Shown in pieces: positions 10,495 through 22,505 of a stretch of 64,000 nt of DNA. The stretch covers positions 4,644,504 through 4,708,503 of the forward strand of contig CP154957.1 in NCBI GenBank assembly GCA_039621445.1. Direction: 5' to 3'. This DNA is from Euglena gracilis (taxonomy: Eukaryota; Euglenida; Euglenophyceae; Euglenales). The position numbers were made by a program, and so were the translations under genes. How positions within the stretch are numbered: position 1 is the first letter of the stretch; every line of letters begins with the position of its first letter. Below the pieces are notes generated by a model, which was not told the origin of the DNA, did not search any database, and worked only from the letters and a program-made list of their open reading frames with translations.

Positions 10495-12455
10495 TGTGTG
10501 TGTGAGTTTGTGGGTGTGTGGGTGTGGGTGTGGGCCAGCATGCACGCGCATGTGTGGGGGTGGGGGTGGGGGGGTGGGTGTGTGGGTGTGTGGGTGTGTG
10601 GGTGTGGGTGTGTGGGTGTGTGGGTGTGTGGGTGTGTGGGTGTGTGGGTGTGTGGGTGTGGGTGTGTGGGTGTGTGGGTGTGTGGGTGTGGGTGTGTGGG
10701 TGTGTGGGTGTGTGGGTGTGGGTGTGGGTGTGGGTGTGTGGGTGTGTGTGGGTGTGGGTGTGTGGGTGGGTGTGTGGGTGTGTGGGTGTGTGTGGGTGTG
10801 GGTGTGTGGGTGTGTGTGTGTGGGTGTGTGGGTGTGGGTGTGTGGGGGTGGGGGTGTGGGTGTGTGGGTGTGTGGGTGTGTGGGTGTGTGTGGGTGTGGG
10901 TGTGTGGGTGTGGGTGTGTGGGTGTGGGTGTGTGGGTGTGGGTGTGGGTGTGGGTGTGGGGGTGTGGGGGTGTGGGTGTGTGGGTGTGTGGGTGTGTGGG
11001 TGTGTGGGTGTGGGTGTGGGTGTGTGGGTGTGTGGGTGTGTGGGTGTGTGGGTGGGTGGGGGTGGGTGTGTGGGTGTGTGTGTGGGTGTGTGGGTGTGTG
11101 GGTGTGGGTGTGGGTGTGTGCGGGTGGTGGGGGGTGTGTGGGTGTGGGGGTGTGGGTGTGTGGGTGTGTGGGGGTGGGTGTGTGGGTGTGGGTGTGTGTG
11201 TGTGTGGGTGTGGGTGTGTGTGTGTGTGTGGGTGTGGGTGTGGGTGTGTGGGTGTGGGTGTGTGGGTGTGGGTGTGGGTGTGTGGGTGTGTGGGTGTGTG
11301 GGTGTGTGGGGGTGGGTGTGTGGGTGTGTGGGTGTGTGGGTGTGTGGGTGTGTGGGTGTGGGTGTGGGTGTGTGGGTGTGTGGGTGTGGGTGTGGGTGTG
11401 TGGGTGTGGGTGTGTGGGTGTGTGGGTGTGTGGGTGTGTGGGTGTGGGTGTGTGGGTGTGTGTGTGTGGGTGTGGGGGTGTGGGTGTGGGTGTGGGTGTG
11501 TGGGTGTGGGTGTGTGGGTGTGTGGGTGTGGGTGTGGGGGTGTGGGTGTGGGTGTGTGGGTGTGGGTGTGTGGGTGTGGGTGTGGGTGTGTGGGTGTGGG
11601 TGTGTGGGTGTGGGTGTGGGTGTGTGGGTGTGGGTGTGTGGGTGTGGGGGTGGGGGTGTGTGGGTGTGGGGGTGTGGGGGTGGGGGGGTGGGTGTGGGTG
11701 TGGGTGTGTGGGTGTGTGGGTGTGGGTGTGGGTGTGGGTGGGGTGTGTGTGTGGTGGTGGGTGTGGGGGTGGGGGGGGGGGTGTGTGTGTGGGTGTGGGG
11801 GTGTGAGGGTGTGTGGGTGTGGGTGTGGTGGGGTGTGGGTGTGGTGGTGGGGGGTGTTGTGGTGTAGTGGGGGTGTGGGTGTGTGGTGTGGTGTGTGGGT
11901 GTGGGTGTGGGTGTGGGTGTGTGGGTGTGTGTGTGGGTGTGTGTGGGTGTGTGTGGGTGTGGGTGTGGGGGTGTGGGTGTGGGTGTGGGTGTGTGGGTGT
12001 GGGTGTGGGTGTGTGGGTGTGGGTGTGTGGGTGTGGGTGTGTGGGTGTGGGTGTGGGTGTGGGTGTGGGTGTGTGGGTGTGGGTGTGGGTGTGGGTGTGG
12101 GTGTGGGTGTGGGTGTGGGTGTGGGTGTGGGTGGGGGGGTGTGGGTGTTTGGTGGTTTGTTGGTGTGTGGGTGGTGGGTGTGGGTGTGGGTGTTGGTGTT
12201 GGGGTGTGGGTGGGTTTGGGTGTGTGGGTGTGGTGTGGGTGTGTGTGGGTGTGGGTGTTGGGGGTTGTGGGGTGGGTCGTGTGGGTGTGGGTGTGGGTGT
12301 GTGGTGTGGGTGTGCGGGTGTGGGTTGGGTGTGGGTGCGTGGCTGTGGTGTGTGGGTGGGGGTGGGTGGGTGGTGGGGTGGTGGGTGTGGGTGGTGGAGG
12401 TGGGTGGCAAGTGGGTTGGAGTGGGTGTGGGGGGTTGTGGGTGGTGTTGTTCAGC
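10495..12455. repeat. 1.9-kb (GGTGTG)n-type GT array
   Basis: Almost pure interspersed GGGTGTG and GTGTGTG units on the + strand, decaying into GGTGG variants after 11650. It lies in the intron after the exon ending at 10482. The very long ORFs in all frames (for example a 1045-codon minus-strand frame of His/Thr/Pro) come from the repeat. The G-rich strand has continuous potential for G-quadruplexes. Confidence 0.95.
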
Positions 12456-12659
12456 CCTCCCCGCTCCACCTGCCTTCTCTTTCGCCCTCCCGCTTGAGTT
12501 TGCTTCACAACCAGCCTGCATTTATAAGCGAGAAGAATTATCAAGCAGATGGGCATGATATGGCAACACAATGTGTTGCCAGAAAAAACCACATAAATTT
12601 GCTCAAACACCCCTTGGTAGGACAAAACAGAATATACTTTGTGGACTCCTGCCTGGGTG

Positions 12660-12985
12660 TGTCTGTGTATGCGAGTGTGTTGTGTGTGTGTGTGTGTGTG
12701 TGTGTGTTCTGTGTGCATGTATGCGCGTGTTTTCTCTCTCTCTCTCTGTGTGTGTGTGGGTTTGTGTGTATGTGTGTGTTTGTGTTGTGTGTGTGTGTGT
12801 GTATTTGTGTGTGTGTGTGTGTGTTGTTTGTGTGTGTGTTTGTGTGTATGTGTGTGTTTGTGTTCTGTGTGTGTGTGTGTATTTGTGTGTGTGTGTGTGT
12901 TGTTTGTGTGTGTGTTTGTGTGTATGTGTGTGTTTGTGTTCTGTGTGTGTGTGTTTGTGTTGTGTGTGCGCGCGTGTGTGTGGTG
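12660..12985. repeat. TG-rich tandem repeat with a longer period
   Basis: TG dinucleotide runs are organised in a higher-order unit of about 65-70 bp (TTTGTGTGTATGTGTG ... TTCTGTG ... GTATTTGTG) repeated from about 12770 to 12960. Confidence 0.7.
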
Positions 12986-13000
12986 TTCTGCTCCCCACAG

Positions 13001-13047
13001 CCCGCCCGCCAGCCTCGGGGTCCCCATTGCACAGCTGGTGGCCACTG
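13001..13047 (+). CDS. Possible short gene B exon
   Basis: A block between CTCCCCACAG and CACTG|GTGGGC, whose phase (0 in, 2 out) would link the exons at 10482 and 13336. It reads PARQPRGPHCTAGGH. Support comes only from splice signals and phase. Confidence 0.25.
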
Positions 13048-13335
13048 GTGGGCATGTTGGAACGGAGAGCCATGCACCGCTGTTGATGTTGGGGATGCGG
13101 AGCTGAACAAATCTGGTCTAAACCCAACCCTTTTTCCACAGCCCCAAAATCCCTCATACACTCCATTAGGTCGTCATCTTGTTCATTTTTTCCCAGAAAA
13201 GAAATTTTTCGGCCCGTCTCATCGCCCCTCGCCAAACAGGGCAAATCAGAGACAGACAGGATTTTTGGCTACATGTCCGTACTCAAACCATGTGGTAATC
13301 CAAATTGTTGCATTAAGGCCTTCCCCACCCTCCAG

Positions 13336-13513
13336 TTATACACACGACGATGTGCCACGCCCGGCTGTGGCGGGGACCAACCGGAAGCCGGGCCGCTTCC
13401 TGTACGACACGCCCGAAGGGGAGACCCCCCTCCACTCCCGAGAGGTGGACGACCCCCTGTCCAGCCCGCGTCAGTCTTCCAGCAGCGAGGAGCAGTCCTT
13501 GTACAACCTGTGA
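13336..13513 (+). CDS. Terminal exon of gene B (tentative join)
   Basis: After an AG at 13334-13335 the frame reads YTHDDVPRPAVAGTNRKPGR, then an acidic Ser-rich tail (REVDDPLSSPRQSSSSEEQS) and TGA at 13511-13513. The phase needs two bases from a preceding exon. A short block at 13001-13047 would supply them but is weak. The coding call is good, the linkage to gene B less so. Confidence 0.45.
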
Positions 13514-14022
13514 AGCCGCGGCCCTGGAGCGCATGGTGATCACTCGTGACCATGTGTGATCCACTGTGTGTTTGGTGTGTCGATGGGGTTGATTATCTGC
13601 TGGGTGGGGTGTTGGCAGTCCCTGATCACCCCTTGTTTTATTTAAGTTTTTCATGTAATCAGAATACCATGTCCCAGGTGAAATCATTTTCTTCCCCATT
13701 GAGTGGGTATTCATTTTCAATGCTATTTTTTTTTATCAAAGGTGATTCCTCACATGAAATAGAGATCTTCCCACAGGATCTCTGAGAGAGTTTTCTTTTC
13801 CAACCACTTGAAGAAGTTTGTGATTTTGTGGGTGGCAGGATATTTTTCAATTTATTTTCCAATTGTTGTTAAACATGAGGTCTTGAATTTTCAACAAGTG
13901 CATAGGTGCGTATCATTTAAAACATGGTTTTGGACCGATACGGATGTGCATTTAGCAAACGTACAGAAATATTTCAATTTTTTTATCAATAGTCTTTTTG
14001 TATTTTGAAATTCATTTCAGTG

Positions 14023-14130
14023 GCTCTCGGTTGCGCATTTCGGATCCTCGAGGTTTTTGGCGGCGGCATTCATCACCGCTGTTCAGGGCCACCCACTTTT
14101 ATGCACGATTCAGGCACATTTATTTGTTGG
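14023..14130 (+). CDS. Possible exon of a third gene
   Basis: After TTTCATTTCAG an open stretch reads WLSVAHFGSSRFLAAAFITA in one frame; a second frame is also open. Its base composition is coding-like, but no family was recognised and the frame is not certain. Confidence 0.2.
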
Positions 14131-14348
14131 GAAAGATGGGGGGGGGGCAGGGCTGTACGGGAATCCCCGCAACCCTGTGGATGGTGGGCAGGGGGGTCCG
14201 ACCCCCCCCCCACCCCTTCCGGTATTTTTAGGTCAAAATTTTCCTTCGGCAATTTTGGCGCCGAAGGAATTTTTCCTCATGCGGTGCCCTGCCGGGGGGG
14301 GGGGTCGACACCTCACCAGGCATTCCCACACAGCCTGGGGGCGGGTCA

Positions 14349-14515
14349 TCATCAAGTCACCATTAAGTCACCATCAAGTCACTGTCAAGTCACCGTCAAG
14401 TCACCATCAAGTCGCCATCAAGTCACCATCAAGTCGCCATCAAGTCACCATCAAGTCATTGTCAAGTCACCATCAAGTCACCGTCAAGTCACCATCAAGT
14501 CACCACCAAGTCGTC
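14349..14515. repeat. 11-bp tandem repeat (AAGTCACCATC)n
   Basis: About 15 units with CAT/CGT/TGT variants, in a C/G-rich setting just upstream of a coding-like island. Three phases are open because the unit lacks stops, so ORFs spanning it are not evidence of coding. Confidence 0.9.
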
Positions 14516-14737
14516 ACCCCAGCCCCTGCCAGCCTCCCATCCGTCGTCGTGCCCGGCCTGGCCCCGGTGCCGCCTGGTGTACCAGCCGCGCTGGGGTGCT
14601 TCGCAGCCCCCCTTCTCCGCACTTGCTCCAGACGTCCCAGGACTGCCCACGGTCCCGCCTGCGGAGCCGCGCCCGGTCGTGATTTTGAAAACGTTGGACG
14701 ATTCTTCATTCTTGAGTTCTCACCGAACGGCAGGTTG
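14516..14737 (+). CDS. Possible exon, unrecognised
   Basis: A coding-like island follows CACCCCAG. One frame reads RLVYQPRWGASQPPFSALAP and later PRPVVILKTLDDSSF, ending at TGA near 14737; another frame is open as well. It may be a terminal exon. No domain recognised. Confidence 0.25.
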
Positions 14738-14949
14738 ACCGAGAAAATGTGTGTCGAAAAAGGTTAACAAAAATGTGTGTCAAAAAAGGTTAACAAAAAA
14801 TGTGTATCAAAAAGGGTTCACAAAAAATGTCGACCTCGGGTTTGGTTTATTTGTTGTGCATTTGCGGTTTGATCTTGATTCTTTTGAAAGTCTCCAGGGG
14901 TAGTGTCGGTCAGAAACCCCCTTTAGATTTCTTCAGGGTGACATCATTA

Positions 14950-14954
14950 CAGGG

Positions 14955-14988
<34 letters not shown>
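14950..14988. repeat. (TA)n microsatellite
   Basis: Uninterrupted AT dinucleotide run. Confidence 0.95.
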
Positions 14989-14989
<1 letters not shown>

Positions 14990-16329
14990 GGTGTTCTGAT
15001 ATCATTGCGACAGGTGTGTTTTATTTTGGCAAAAGGGGTTACGTAGTCAAAACCAAAATGACCGAAAACATACCAAAATTTCTGCGAGGCTTGTTGAAAG
15101 GAACACATTTTTAAAATTGCGAGAATCAGTTTCTTCGGGTGGATCCCTCCAAATGAATTGTTTTTTTCTATGTTGGTTGAAAACTGCAGCCTTTATATTT
15201 ATTTTTTTTCCTAAAAAAATTCCCAAGTCTTGCAGGGTCTGAACCCTGGCCTCCAAGTAGGTCTCTGAGTCTATTTTGAGGTGATTTGCTGAAAATCCCA
15301 ACGGCGGTCTAATTATTTTGGGGGTATCTTATGATAGGTTGGTAACAATTCCAAAGCAGATTTTCGCTGTTTCCTCAAAAATCCCAATTATTTGATAGAT
15401 CAAAAAAAAACCAGGTGACATTCAAAATAAAAATTCCGTAAAGTTGTCCACCTTGTGAGGCATTTTTGCATTTTGTGAATCTTTTGTTTGGTTCAGTTGG
15501 TGGGGATCCTGTTGGGGGAGATTCTATTGTCTTGTCGTATCTTTTTTTTGTATTTTTTGAAGTCGAACAAGGGTTTTGTTTGAGAGTCTTTTTAGGAGGG
15601 TTCTTCATCATGGGATTCAGGATTAAGGTCAGTATCCACAGACCTGAGAGTTCCAAGCGGGTGCCTTGGCGAACTGCAGTGCTCAGAACTTTGATGTCAC
15701 TCTGGCGAACATTTGTAAAGCCGTGTATGAAAGACGTAGTAGGTTTTTTGTTGCTTATGTGTCATTTTGCTGGTGCATTTATGTCCCCGTGCTTTCTGCT
15801 GTGGTGCTCCTGGCCTGCCCCGTAGCCCCTAGCACTATGCTGCCGTGTTGAGCCCAGTGTGTCTGACCTTTTTGTTATACTATCCGCCTGCACATCGCCC
15901 CTGCACGCATGGAGGGGCCCCCCAGCTTGACGATGGCAGGGCCAGGGTTTGCCATATGCGAATGGCTACCCAAGAATTAAGATTTCTGGTAGTGGGTTCA
16001 GTCTTTTACTCCTTGGCTGACCCAGGGTTGTAAAGGAATGTTTAGGAGACCACATCTTCTTTCTCAGATTTATTGAATTTGTTTATTGTTTATTGTATTT
16101 ATTGTATCATATTTATTTTTGCCATGGCACATTTTGAATTTGGTCACCAACAAGAGTGTTTTGAACATGTGACCCTACTACCTGCATCTCTTTTTTTTGA
16201 GAAAATATCTCCGCATTTTGCCCCAGGAATGGTATCGGCCTCCGAATTTGTCGCGAACACTCCACTATTTGCATTTTGGCGGTGAATCAGGGCAGGGGGT
16301 TGCCGGGTGATGTTTCTGAGTGGGTGTTT

Positions 16330-16496
16330 GCTGGGTGGTGGTTTGGCCCTCACGAGGGGCTGTCCAGGCCGCCGAGCACCCGCCTCTCAAACCCTGCTGC
16401 CAGGAACAGGGTCGGGTATGACCCCAGCTTCGATGTGGCCACGCCTCTGTGGGAGGAATCTGGGGATTCCGAGTACTGGATGCAACAGGATTTTTC
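16330..16496 (+). CDS. Possible exon, unrecognised
   Basis: An open block reads HEGLSRPPSTRLSNPAARN, then RVGYDPSFDVATPLWEESGD and SEYWMQQ. Composition looks like real protein. At 16496 it meets a CAGGATTTTTCAC sequence followed by short ACATAAAACCACGTA-like repeats, which resembles the edge of another hAT-like element. The exon may therefore be interrupted. Boundaries were not determined. Confidence 0.3.
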
Positions 16497-16524
16497 ACAA
16501 AAACGTGTGTGTAAAATTACATAA

Positions 16525-17806
16525 AACCACGTATGACCACGAATATCAATTTTGCCAAAGATTATGTAAATTACATAAAATCACGTAAAATTGCGTATAG
16601 AAAATTTTGCCTGAAAATGGTTTATAGTACTGTCCCAGTAAAAAATAAACCATAAAAGAATAAAAACTGAGAGCCAGACGACCAAACGACAAACCAGAAG
16701 CAGACGACCCTCTGGGAAGCAATGCAAATCAACCGAAGCACATGGAATCATTGCCGAGAGAGTCAGTGACCGGTGGGATATGGAAAATCAGGTTGATCAG
16801 TGTCTTTGGCAGCAGAAGATTCTGCTGCCTCGAGGACAAGAAACATCCCACAGCGTGCATTTGTGCGTGCCTCTTCCTGTGTCTGAAGATTGACCAACGC
16901 TTGAACTGAACACTCGACCGGGCAAGTGAGAAAGTATGAAAGAGCCGTTGCTTGGCAAGAGAAAAAGAGGAGGAAAAGAAAAATTATTAAATAGAGTCCA
17001 GAAAAGGCCCCATTTGTTGCATATTCTGTGTTGAGTCGAGCAACCAAACAAAGATGCTGTGGTGCAACAAAAATGTTGCTTTCCTGGATCATAATAAAGT
17101 TCTCTTACCAACATTCCCATACATGATTCTCTGGATTTTACATGGGTTGGTGTGTTTATTTTATGTGATTCAGTGCTACTGCCCCAGTAAAAATAAAACT
17201 TGTAATAAATAAAAAACTCGTTGCTTTTCCACACAGAGTATTATGGTACCCACAATACTCTGCACTAATGATAAGCATGTGTCTCAATTGCAATTGATTT
17301 GCCAGGGAAGGTGCAACGTGCTGTGAAAGTGACATTTTTGGAGAAAAGCTTTGCAACCAACTTCGTTTTCTGCCAAAATGGAAAATTTTTGGCCCTGAGA
17401 AAAAACTACATAAAATCACTTGTGCACTTTTTGGGGGCTGGCAGCACGTTTCTTGAAAAGCTCTGGATGCAAAGTTTGGTGTTCTATTCTTCTTCCGACC
17501 AGTTGGGTGGGGTGAATCTCGTCATGCAAAGGGAGTGTACATTTTCTATTACTGCGGCATGGATCCTTTCCTATTTCCTGTGTTGCTTCAGAGTTCATTT
17601 CGCACTATGACATAAAAAATAAGCAGGGTGGGGAATGTGCAGGGCATTTTTCCCGCATTTTTGCACATCTTAGCACACTTTTCACATTTTCACACATTTT
17701 TTGCGCATTTTTGCACATGTTTCATTTTTTTTGGTGCATTTTGGGGGTTGCTTTGTTTGCGCAATTTTTTGTGCTTTCCCCAATTTTTCGCATTTTTTTT
17801 GCCCAT

Positions 17807-17848
<42 letters not shown>

Positions 17849-18340
17849 TTGCATTTGTTTCAGAAAAAAATTTAACTTGTTTTCTTAAAAATCTTATTTT
17901 TCCTCATATTGGCATGCAATTTTGTTTAAATTTTGTGCCATTTTTGCATGTTTTCTGCATGGGTTTTTTTTGCATTTTCGTGATTTTTGTGCCTTTTCTC
18001 TCAGATTTTGCGCATCTTTTTTCACATTTTCCTGCATTTTTTCCGACCCTGCATACAGAACATGCTGGTAATGTATAGTAATAAATTTTCATCTCTGAAT
18101 TTCTCCGCTAACCATTCTGCATTTTTTTGATTCGACGCCATTCCTTTTGGTGATAAACCACATTTGCATTCATGCTGGGTTGCATTTGATGGAAACACAG
18201 TGCAATTATCATTTGTATAGCACGTACAGTGCGATTATTTGCGGGGAGAAAACAGAAATGAGGTCGGTTCAATCATCACTTTCAGTGTTCGGATACACCT
18301 GAATCAGACAATGTATTTTTGCGGAGATTGAACATCCATC
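16525..18340. other. Non-coding stretch
   Basis: Nothing supportable as a gene. It holds two direct copies of a TACTGYCCCAGTAAAAA sequence (16627 and 17176), T-rich degenerate repeats (17640-18050) and a (GTT)n run at 17809-17849. Confidence 0.5.
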
Positions 18341-18399
18341 AAGCCAAATGTCAAGGACCTCCCTGGGTAGTGCAGAATGGGACCGGGGGGTGGCTCATA

Positions 18400-18482
18400 A
18401 TTATGGCCAACGTGGACGGCAGTGTCTGCAATCACCGCGGGTGCGTGTTCCAGGCCACCCAGGTGTCGGCGAGGTCTCATAT
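18400..18482 (+). other. Conserved segment, possible exon (unit 1)
   Basis: The segment is shared with 60887-60960. In both copies one frame reads NVDxSVCNHRGxVFQxTQVS, with Cys/His retained. It might be an exon of an unknown neighbour gene, but conservation could simply reflect recent duplication. Confidence 0.25.
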
Positions 18483-19464
18483 GGAGCACTGTGCAGTCTT
18501 TTTTGGGACTTGGGACAGCTTTCCCCGCCTAACCCTTGAACCTAACACGTTGCTTGCACCTTCCTTACCGTTTTCTTGTGCCATGCTTTAGGGAGGCTGC
18601 CGTTTACCAACCCCGCAAGGGTGCATGTTGAATGTGACCTATGAGTTTAATGAATGTGTCAAGTGAGACGCTGGAACAAACCAAGCCTGGTGGATGGAGT
18701 GGATCTCTGGCACACAGTGTGAAGGTGATTTTAATGCACGTTGCTGCATATATGTTCAAGGTGCATTATTGGCCAGGCTTCTGCTTAAGGGTTCGCAGTA
18801 CCCCCCCCCCCCCCGGGGCAGAGCAGAATGGGAATTGGCCGAACAGCCAGGGTGGTGGGTGGGGGGGGGTCGACCACCCCCCCCACCCCCTGCATGGTGG
18901 ATGGGGGGTCGACCCCCCCCCACCACCTCTTCCCGTATTTCCGGGAGCACCAATTTTTGGACCCAAAATTTTTTTCCGGGTGTTTTTTTGACCCATTTTG
19001 GGACCCATATAGGGGGTCCCCCCAAAACCACCCAAAACCCCATTTTTTCACACCTTCCAAAAAATCAACATTTTCTCAAAATGTTTATTTTGAGAGGTTT
19101 TTGAAGCAAAAAATGCTATTGAAAGTCCAAAAAAATTCCAACGAGAAAAAATGTCAGTAAAATTTGACTGTGCCAAAATTTTGTCCACTTTTTTTGACCT
19201 TCGTTTTCCACCCCTCCTAAAAGTTCCAATTTTTAACCCTGAAAATTTTGAGATTTTTTGTGAAAAAAATGTGGTTTTCCATCAAAAAATCACGTGTTTT
19301 GGGTTCATGTGTTTTCAAATTTTTTTCTGGCCAAAATCCCCGTTTTCCCGAAATCGGTGAAAATGCTGTGGTGGGTGGGGGGGGTCGACCCACCCCCCCC
19401 CACCTCCTGGGTGGGGGGGGTCGAGCCCCCCCACCAGGCCTTCCCGTTCTGCCCTGCCCAGGGG

Positions 19465-20626
19465 CAGGCACCTATGCCGACCGCAGCCGACTGCAGCCGA
19501 CCGCGGGTTTCAGGACTGTCATAGGTGGGGTGCCGACCGCAGCCGACCGCAGCCGACCGCGCAACTTTTTTCTAATTGATGTCAATTTTTCAGTGAGAAT
19601 GAGGAATTAGGCTCATTTTTATCCCAGATGTTGCCCAAGAGCAGGACAAAATGGCCCAAAATTACAAGAAGTGGGCAAAAAATGGCCAAAAATTGTCAAA
19701 ATAGGTCAAAATGGGTGAATTATGGTGACAAATGGGCCAAAAGGGGACAAAAGCGACCAAAAATGGCCGAAAAGTGGCCAAAAGTGGCCAAAAATGACAA
19801 CATGAGCCAGATGAGCCAGAAAAATCTGCCATTTTGGGCCATTTTGGGCCATTTTTGACCATTTAAAGCCATTTTCGACCTTTTCTTTTGTTATTTTTGC
19901 CCTTTTTTTGGTCTCTTTTTGGTCCAATTTGACTATTTTGAGCATTTTGTGCCAGTTTGTTGCCAAAAGTGAACAAAAGCTGCTAACGTGACCCAAATTG
20001 GCCAAAAGCAGGGTCATTTTGGGCCATTTTTGGCTTTTTTGGACCACTTTGGCATTTTTTTGTTATTTTTGCCTGCTTTTGGAACTTTGGGCCATTTTAA
20101 CCATTTTTTGCCACTTTTAGGCCATTTTTAGGTCACGTTTGACTGCTCTTGATGTCAAAAGCAACAAAAAAGACATTTAAAGTGGCCTGAACGTGGCCAG
20201 AAGTAGGTAAAAATGGCCAACAGCAGAGAAAAGTGGTCAAAAGTGGGTTAAAGAGGCCAAAAGTGGTCAAAAGAGGTTAAGGCAAAGCAAAAGCTGGCCA
20301 AAAGCAGCCAAAGCCCAGCAAAAAGTGGGCAAAAGCAACAAAAGTGACCAAAAGAAAGCAAAAGGCAGGAAATAATGGGCAAAGGCAGCAAAAATCGACC
20401 AAAAGTCGGCAACAGTGGCCAAAAGCAGTCCAAAAGCATCAAAAACTGGCCAAAAGCAGCGAAAAGTGGCCAAAAGTCGGCAACAGTGGATTGTGTGATT
20501 GTGATATATGCTCATTTTTTGCTGGCCTGCCCCCCACCTACAGCCAACTACTTTGCCGACCGCTGCCGACCGCAGCCGACCGCAGCCGACCGCGGGCTAA
20601 AATTTGGAATCTGTCATAGGTGCTTG
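19465..20626. mobile_element. hAT-like non-autonomous element, 1162 bp
   Basis: The ends are 12-bp inverted repeats with one mismatch (CAGGCACCTATG and CATAGGTGCTTG), flanked by a perfect 8-bp duplication CCCAGGGG (19457-19464 and 20627-20634). GCCGACCGCA repeats lie just inside both ends in the same orientation (19474-19560; 20556-20595). The interior (19640-20500) is a degenerate TGGCCAAAA/AAAAGTGGCC minisatellite without coding content. The matching position in unit 2 (about 41460-41480) lacks the element. Confidence 0.7.
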
Positions 20627-20721
20627 CCCAGGGGGGCTCAACAGCTAGTCCAAATTTGGCTCGTGGAAATCTGGGGGGGTCCACTCACAAGGCAAGCTAG
20701 TAGAAATTTTTCCAGTGACTG

Positions 20722-21760
20722 GCGCAAAGCGCCGAAAATTTTTTTCGACCGCCAAAACTTGCCAAAAATGTTCATTTTTGGCCATTTTTGGGGTTTTTTT
20801 GGAACAAAATCAGCCAAAAAAAAAACACATTTAAAATATCATTTCCACCTCGGCGCGCAGTTCATTTCCAGCCGGGGGGGGGCCCTGGATTCCCCCAGGG
20901 GGAGGGTCAGGGTTCGATATAAGGAGGGCGTAACCCCCCCCCCCCAAATATAAAACCCCCCCAAATACAAACCCCCCCCCAAATATAAAACCCCCCCTGA
21001 GGACCTTGAAATCCCGCCCAAATATAAAACCCCCCCTCCGGCGCGAAGCGCCGGAAGGAAAAATTTTCGACAATTCTCTCCCGAAATTGTGATTTTTGGC
21101 AGATTTGGGAACAATTTTTACCAAAAACATGTCAAAATTGCCCCTTCGCCCGAAAAATGAAGTTTTTGGACCCCCAAGGGTGGGCGTATTTGTGATTTTG
21201 GACCAAAAAAGTGACTACCGGAGCCCGCGGGAGGGTCAGGGTTCGATATAAGGAGGGGCGTAACCCCCCCCCCACATCTATAAAACATGGTCAAATACAA
21301 ACCCACCCCCCAAATATAAGACCCCCCCTCGGGGTCTCGAAATTTCCGCCCAAATATAAAACCAGGGGGGTTTTAGATTGGGGGGGGGGTTGAAATGGTT
21401 TAGGGGGGGGGGGTTTCCCCCCCCCCCCCCCCCCCCCTCCTGGCCCGCAGGGGGGGGGTCCGGACCACCCCCCCCCACCTGCAAGGGGGTCCGGGGGGGT
21501 ACCCGTGACCCCCCCCCAAAAAGGGTCAATTTTTTCCTCCGGCGCTTTGCGCCGAAAATTTTTTGCATTTTGGGCCAATTTTTGCCCAAAAAGTGCCCAA
21601 AATGGCACTTTTGGTCGTTTTGGGGGGTCAAAATTTTTCGGCCCGGCGCTTTGCGCTTTGCGCCGGGCCGAAAATCGGTCACCCTGACCGCGCCACTGTT
21701 TAGGGGGGGGGGGGGGCCCCCCCCCCTCCTGGCCCGCAGGGAGGGGGTCCGGACCACCCC
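20722..21760. repeat. C/G-homopolymer region with GGCGC hairpins
   Basis: Alternating poly-C/poly-G runs, AAATATAAAACCCCCCC modules and short hairpins of the type GGCGC-AAA-GCGCC followed by GAAAATTTTT (for example 20722 and 21540). No gene. Confidence 0.7.
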
Positions 21761-21781
21761 CCCCCCTCCTCTCCTTATATC

Positions 21782-22505
21782 GAACCCTGGGGAGGGTGGT
21801 CTACCTAGTCCCTTTTTTTCCAGCGTCTGGCAAAATGGCTAGCCAGTTATCAAAAATTTTTTCTGGCAAAGTCAAGTGCCGTTCACAACTGAAAAGCAGC
21901 CGCAGACCAGGTGGGGCGCCAAGGGTCGGGCGGGATCGGTGTGTGTTGTGGGTCGGCAGCGGGGGGGGGGGGGCATTTCTGCTCCCCCCCGGGGGGGGGG
22001 GGGGGACTGTGTTGTCAGCAACCCTGCCACCCTGAAGGTGCCAATGTTCCACAGTTTTGGCTTGGCTCTTTTCAAAGGGAACTTTGCCCAGGTTGGAATC
22101 AAAACCGACATCCCGACATGTGGGTCATCCGTGGCAGGGCACTCGAACCCTGGGAGGGTGGTCTAACCTAGTCCTTTTTTTCCAGCCGTCTGGCAAAATG
22201 GCTAGCCAGTTATCAAAAATTTTTTCTGGCAAAGTCAAGTGCCGTTCACAACTGAAAAGCAGCCGCAGACCAGGTGGGGCGCCAAGGGTCGGGCGGGATC
22301 GGTGTGTGTTGTGGGTCGGCAGCGGGGGGGGGGGGGCATTTCTGATACCCCCGGGGGGGGGGGGGACTGTGTTGTCAGCAACCCTGCCACCCTGAAGGTG
22401 CCAATGTTCCACAGTTTTGGCTTGGCTCTTTTCAAAGGGAACTTTGCCCAGGTTGGAATCAAAACCGACATCCCGACATGTGGGTCATCCGTGGCAGGGC
22501 ACTGG
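21782..22505. repeat. Direct tandem duplication, about 363 bp x 2
   Basis: 21782-22143 and 22144-22505 are nearly identical, starting GAACCCTGGG-AGGGTGGTCT and ending with the GTGGCAGGGCACT sequence. A single related copy lies in unit 3 (about 61470-61790). Confidence 0.85.

Noticed and set aside
9908-13045. 1045-codon minus-strand ORF and the 753- and 566-codon plus-strand ORFs
   Set aside because: They span the GT array, which lacks stop codons. The products are only His/Thr/Pro or Val/Gly/Cys/Trp repeats.
14349-14515. CRISPR-like array
   Set aside because: The 11-bp units are contiguous with no unique spacers, in a eukaryotic intron-rich context.
17299-17610. 103-codon ORF as a membrane protein gene
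   Set aside because: No splice signals, homologous motif or coding-like composition; the flanks are low complexity.
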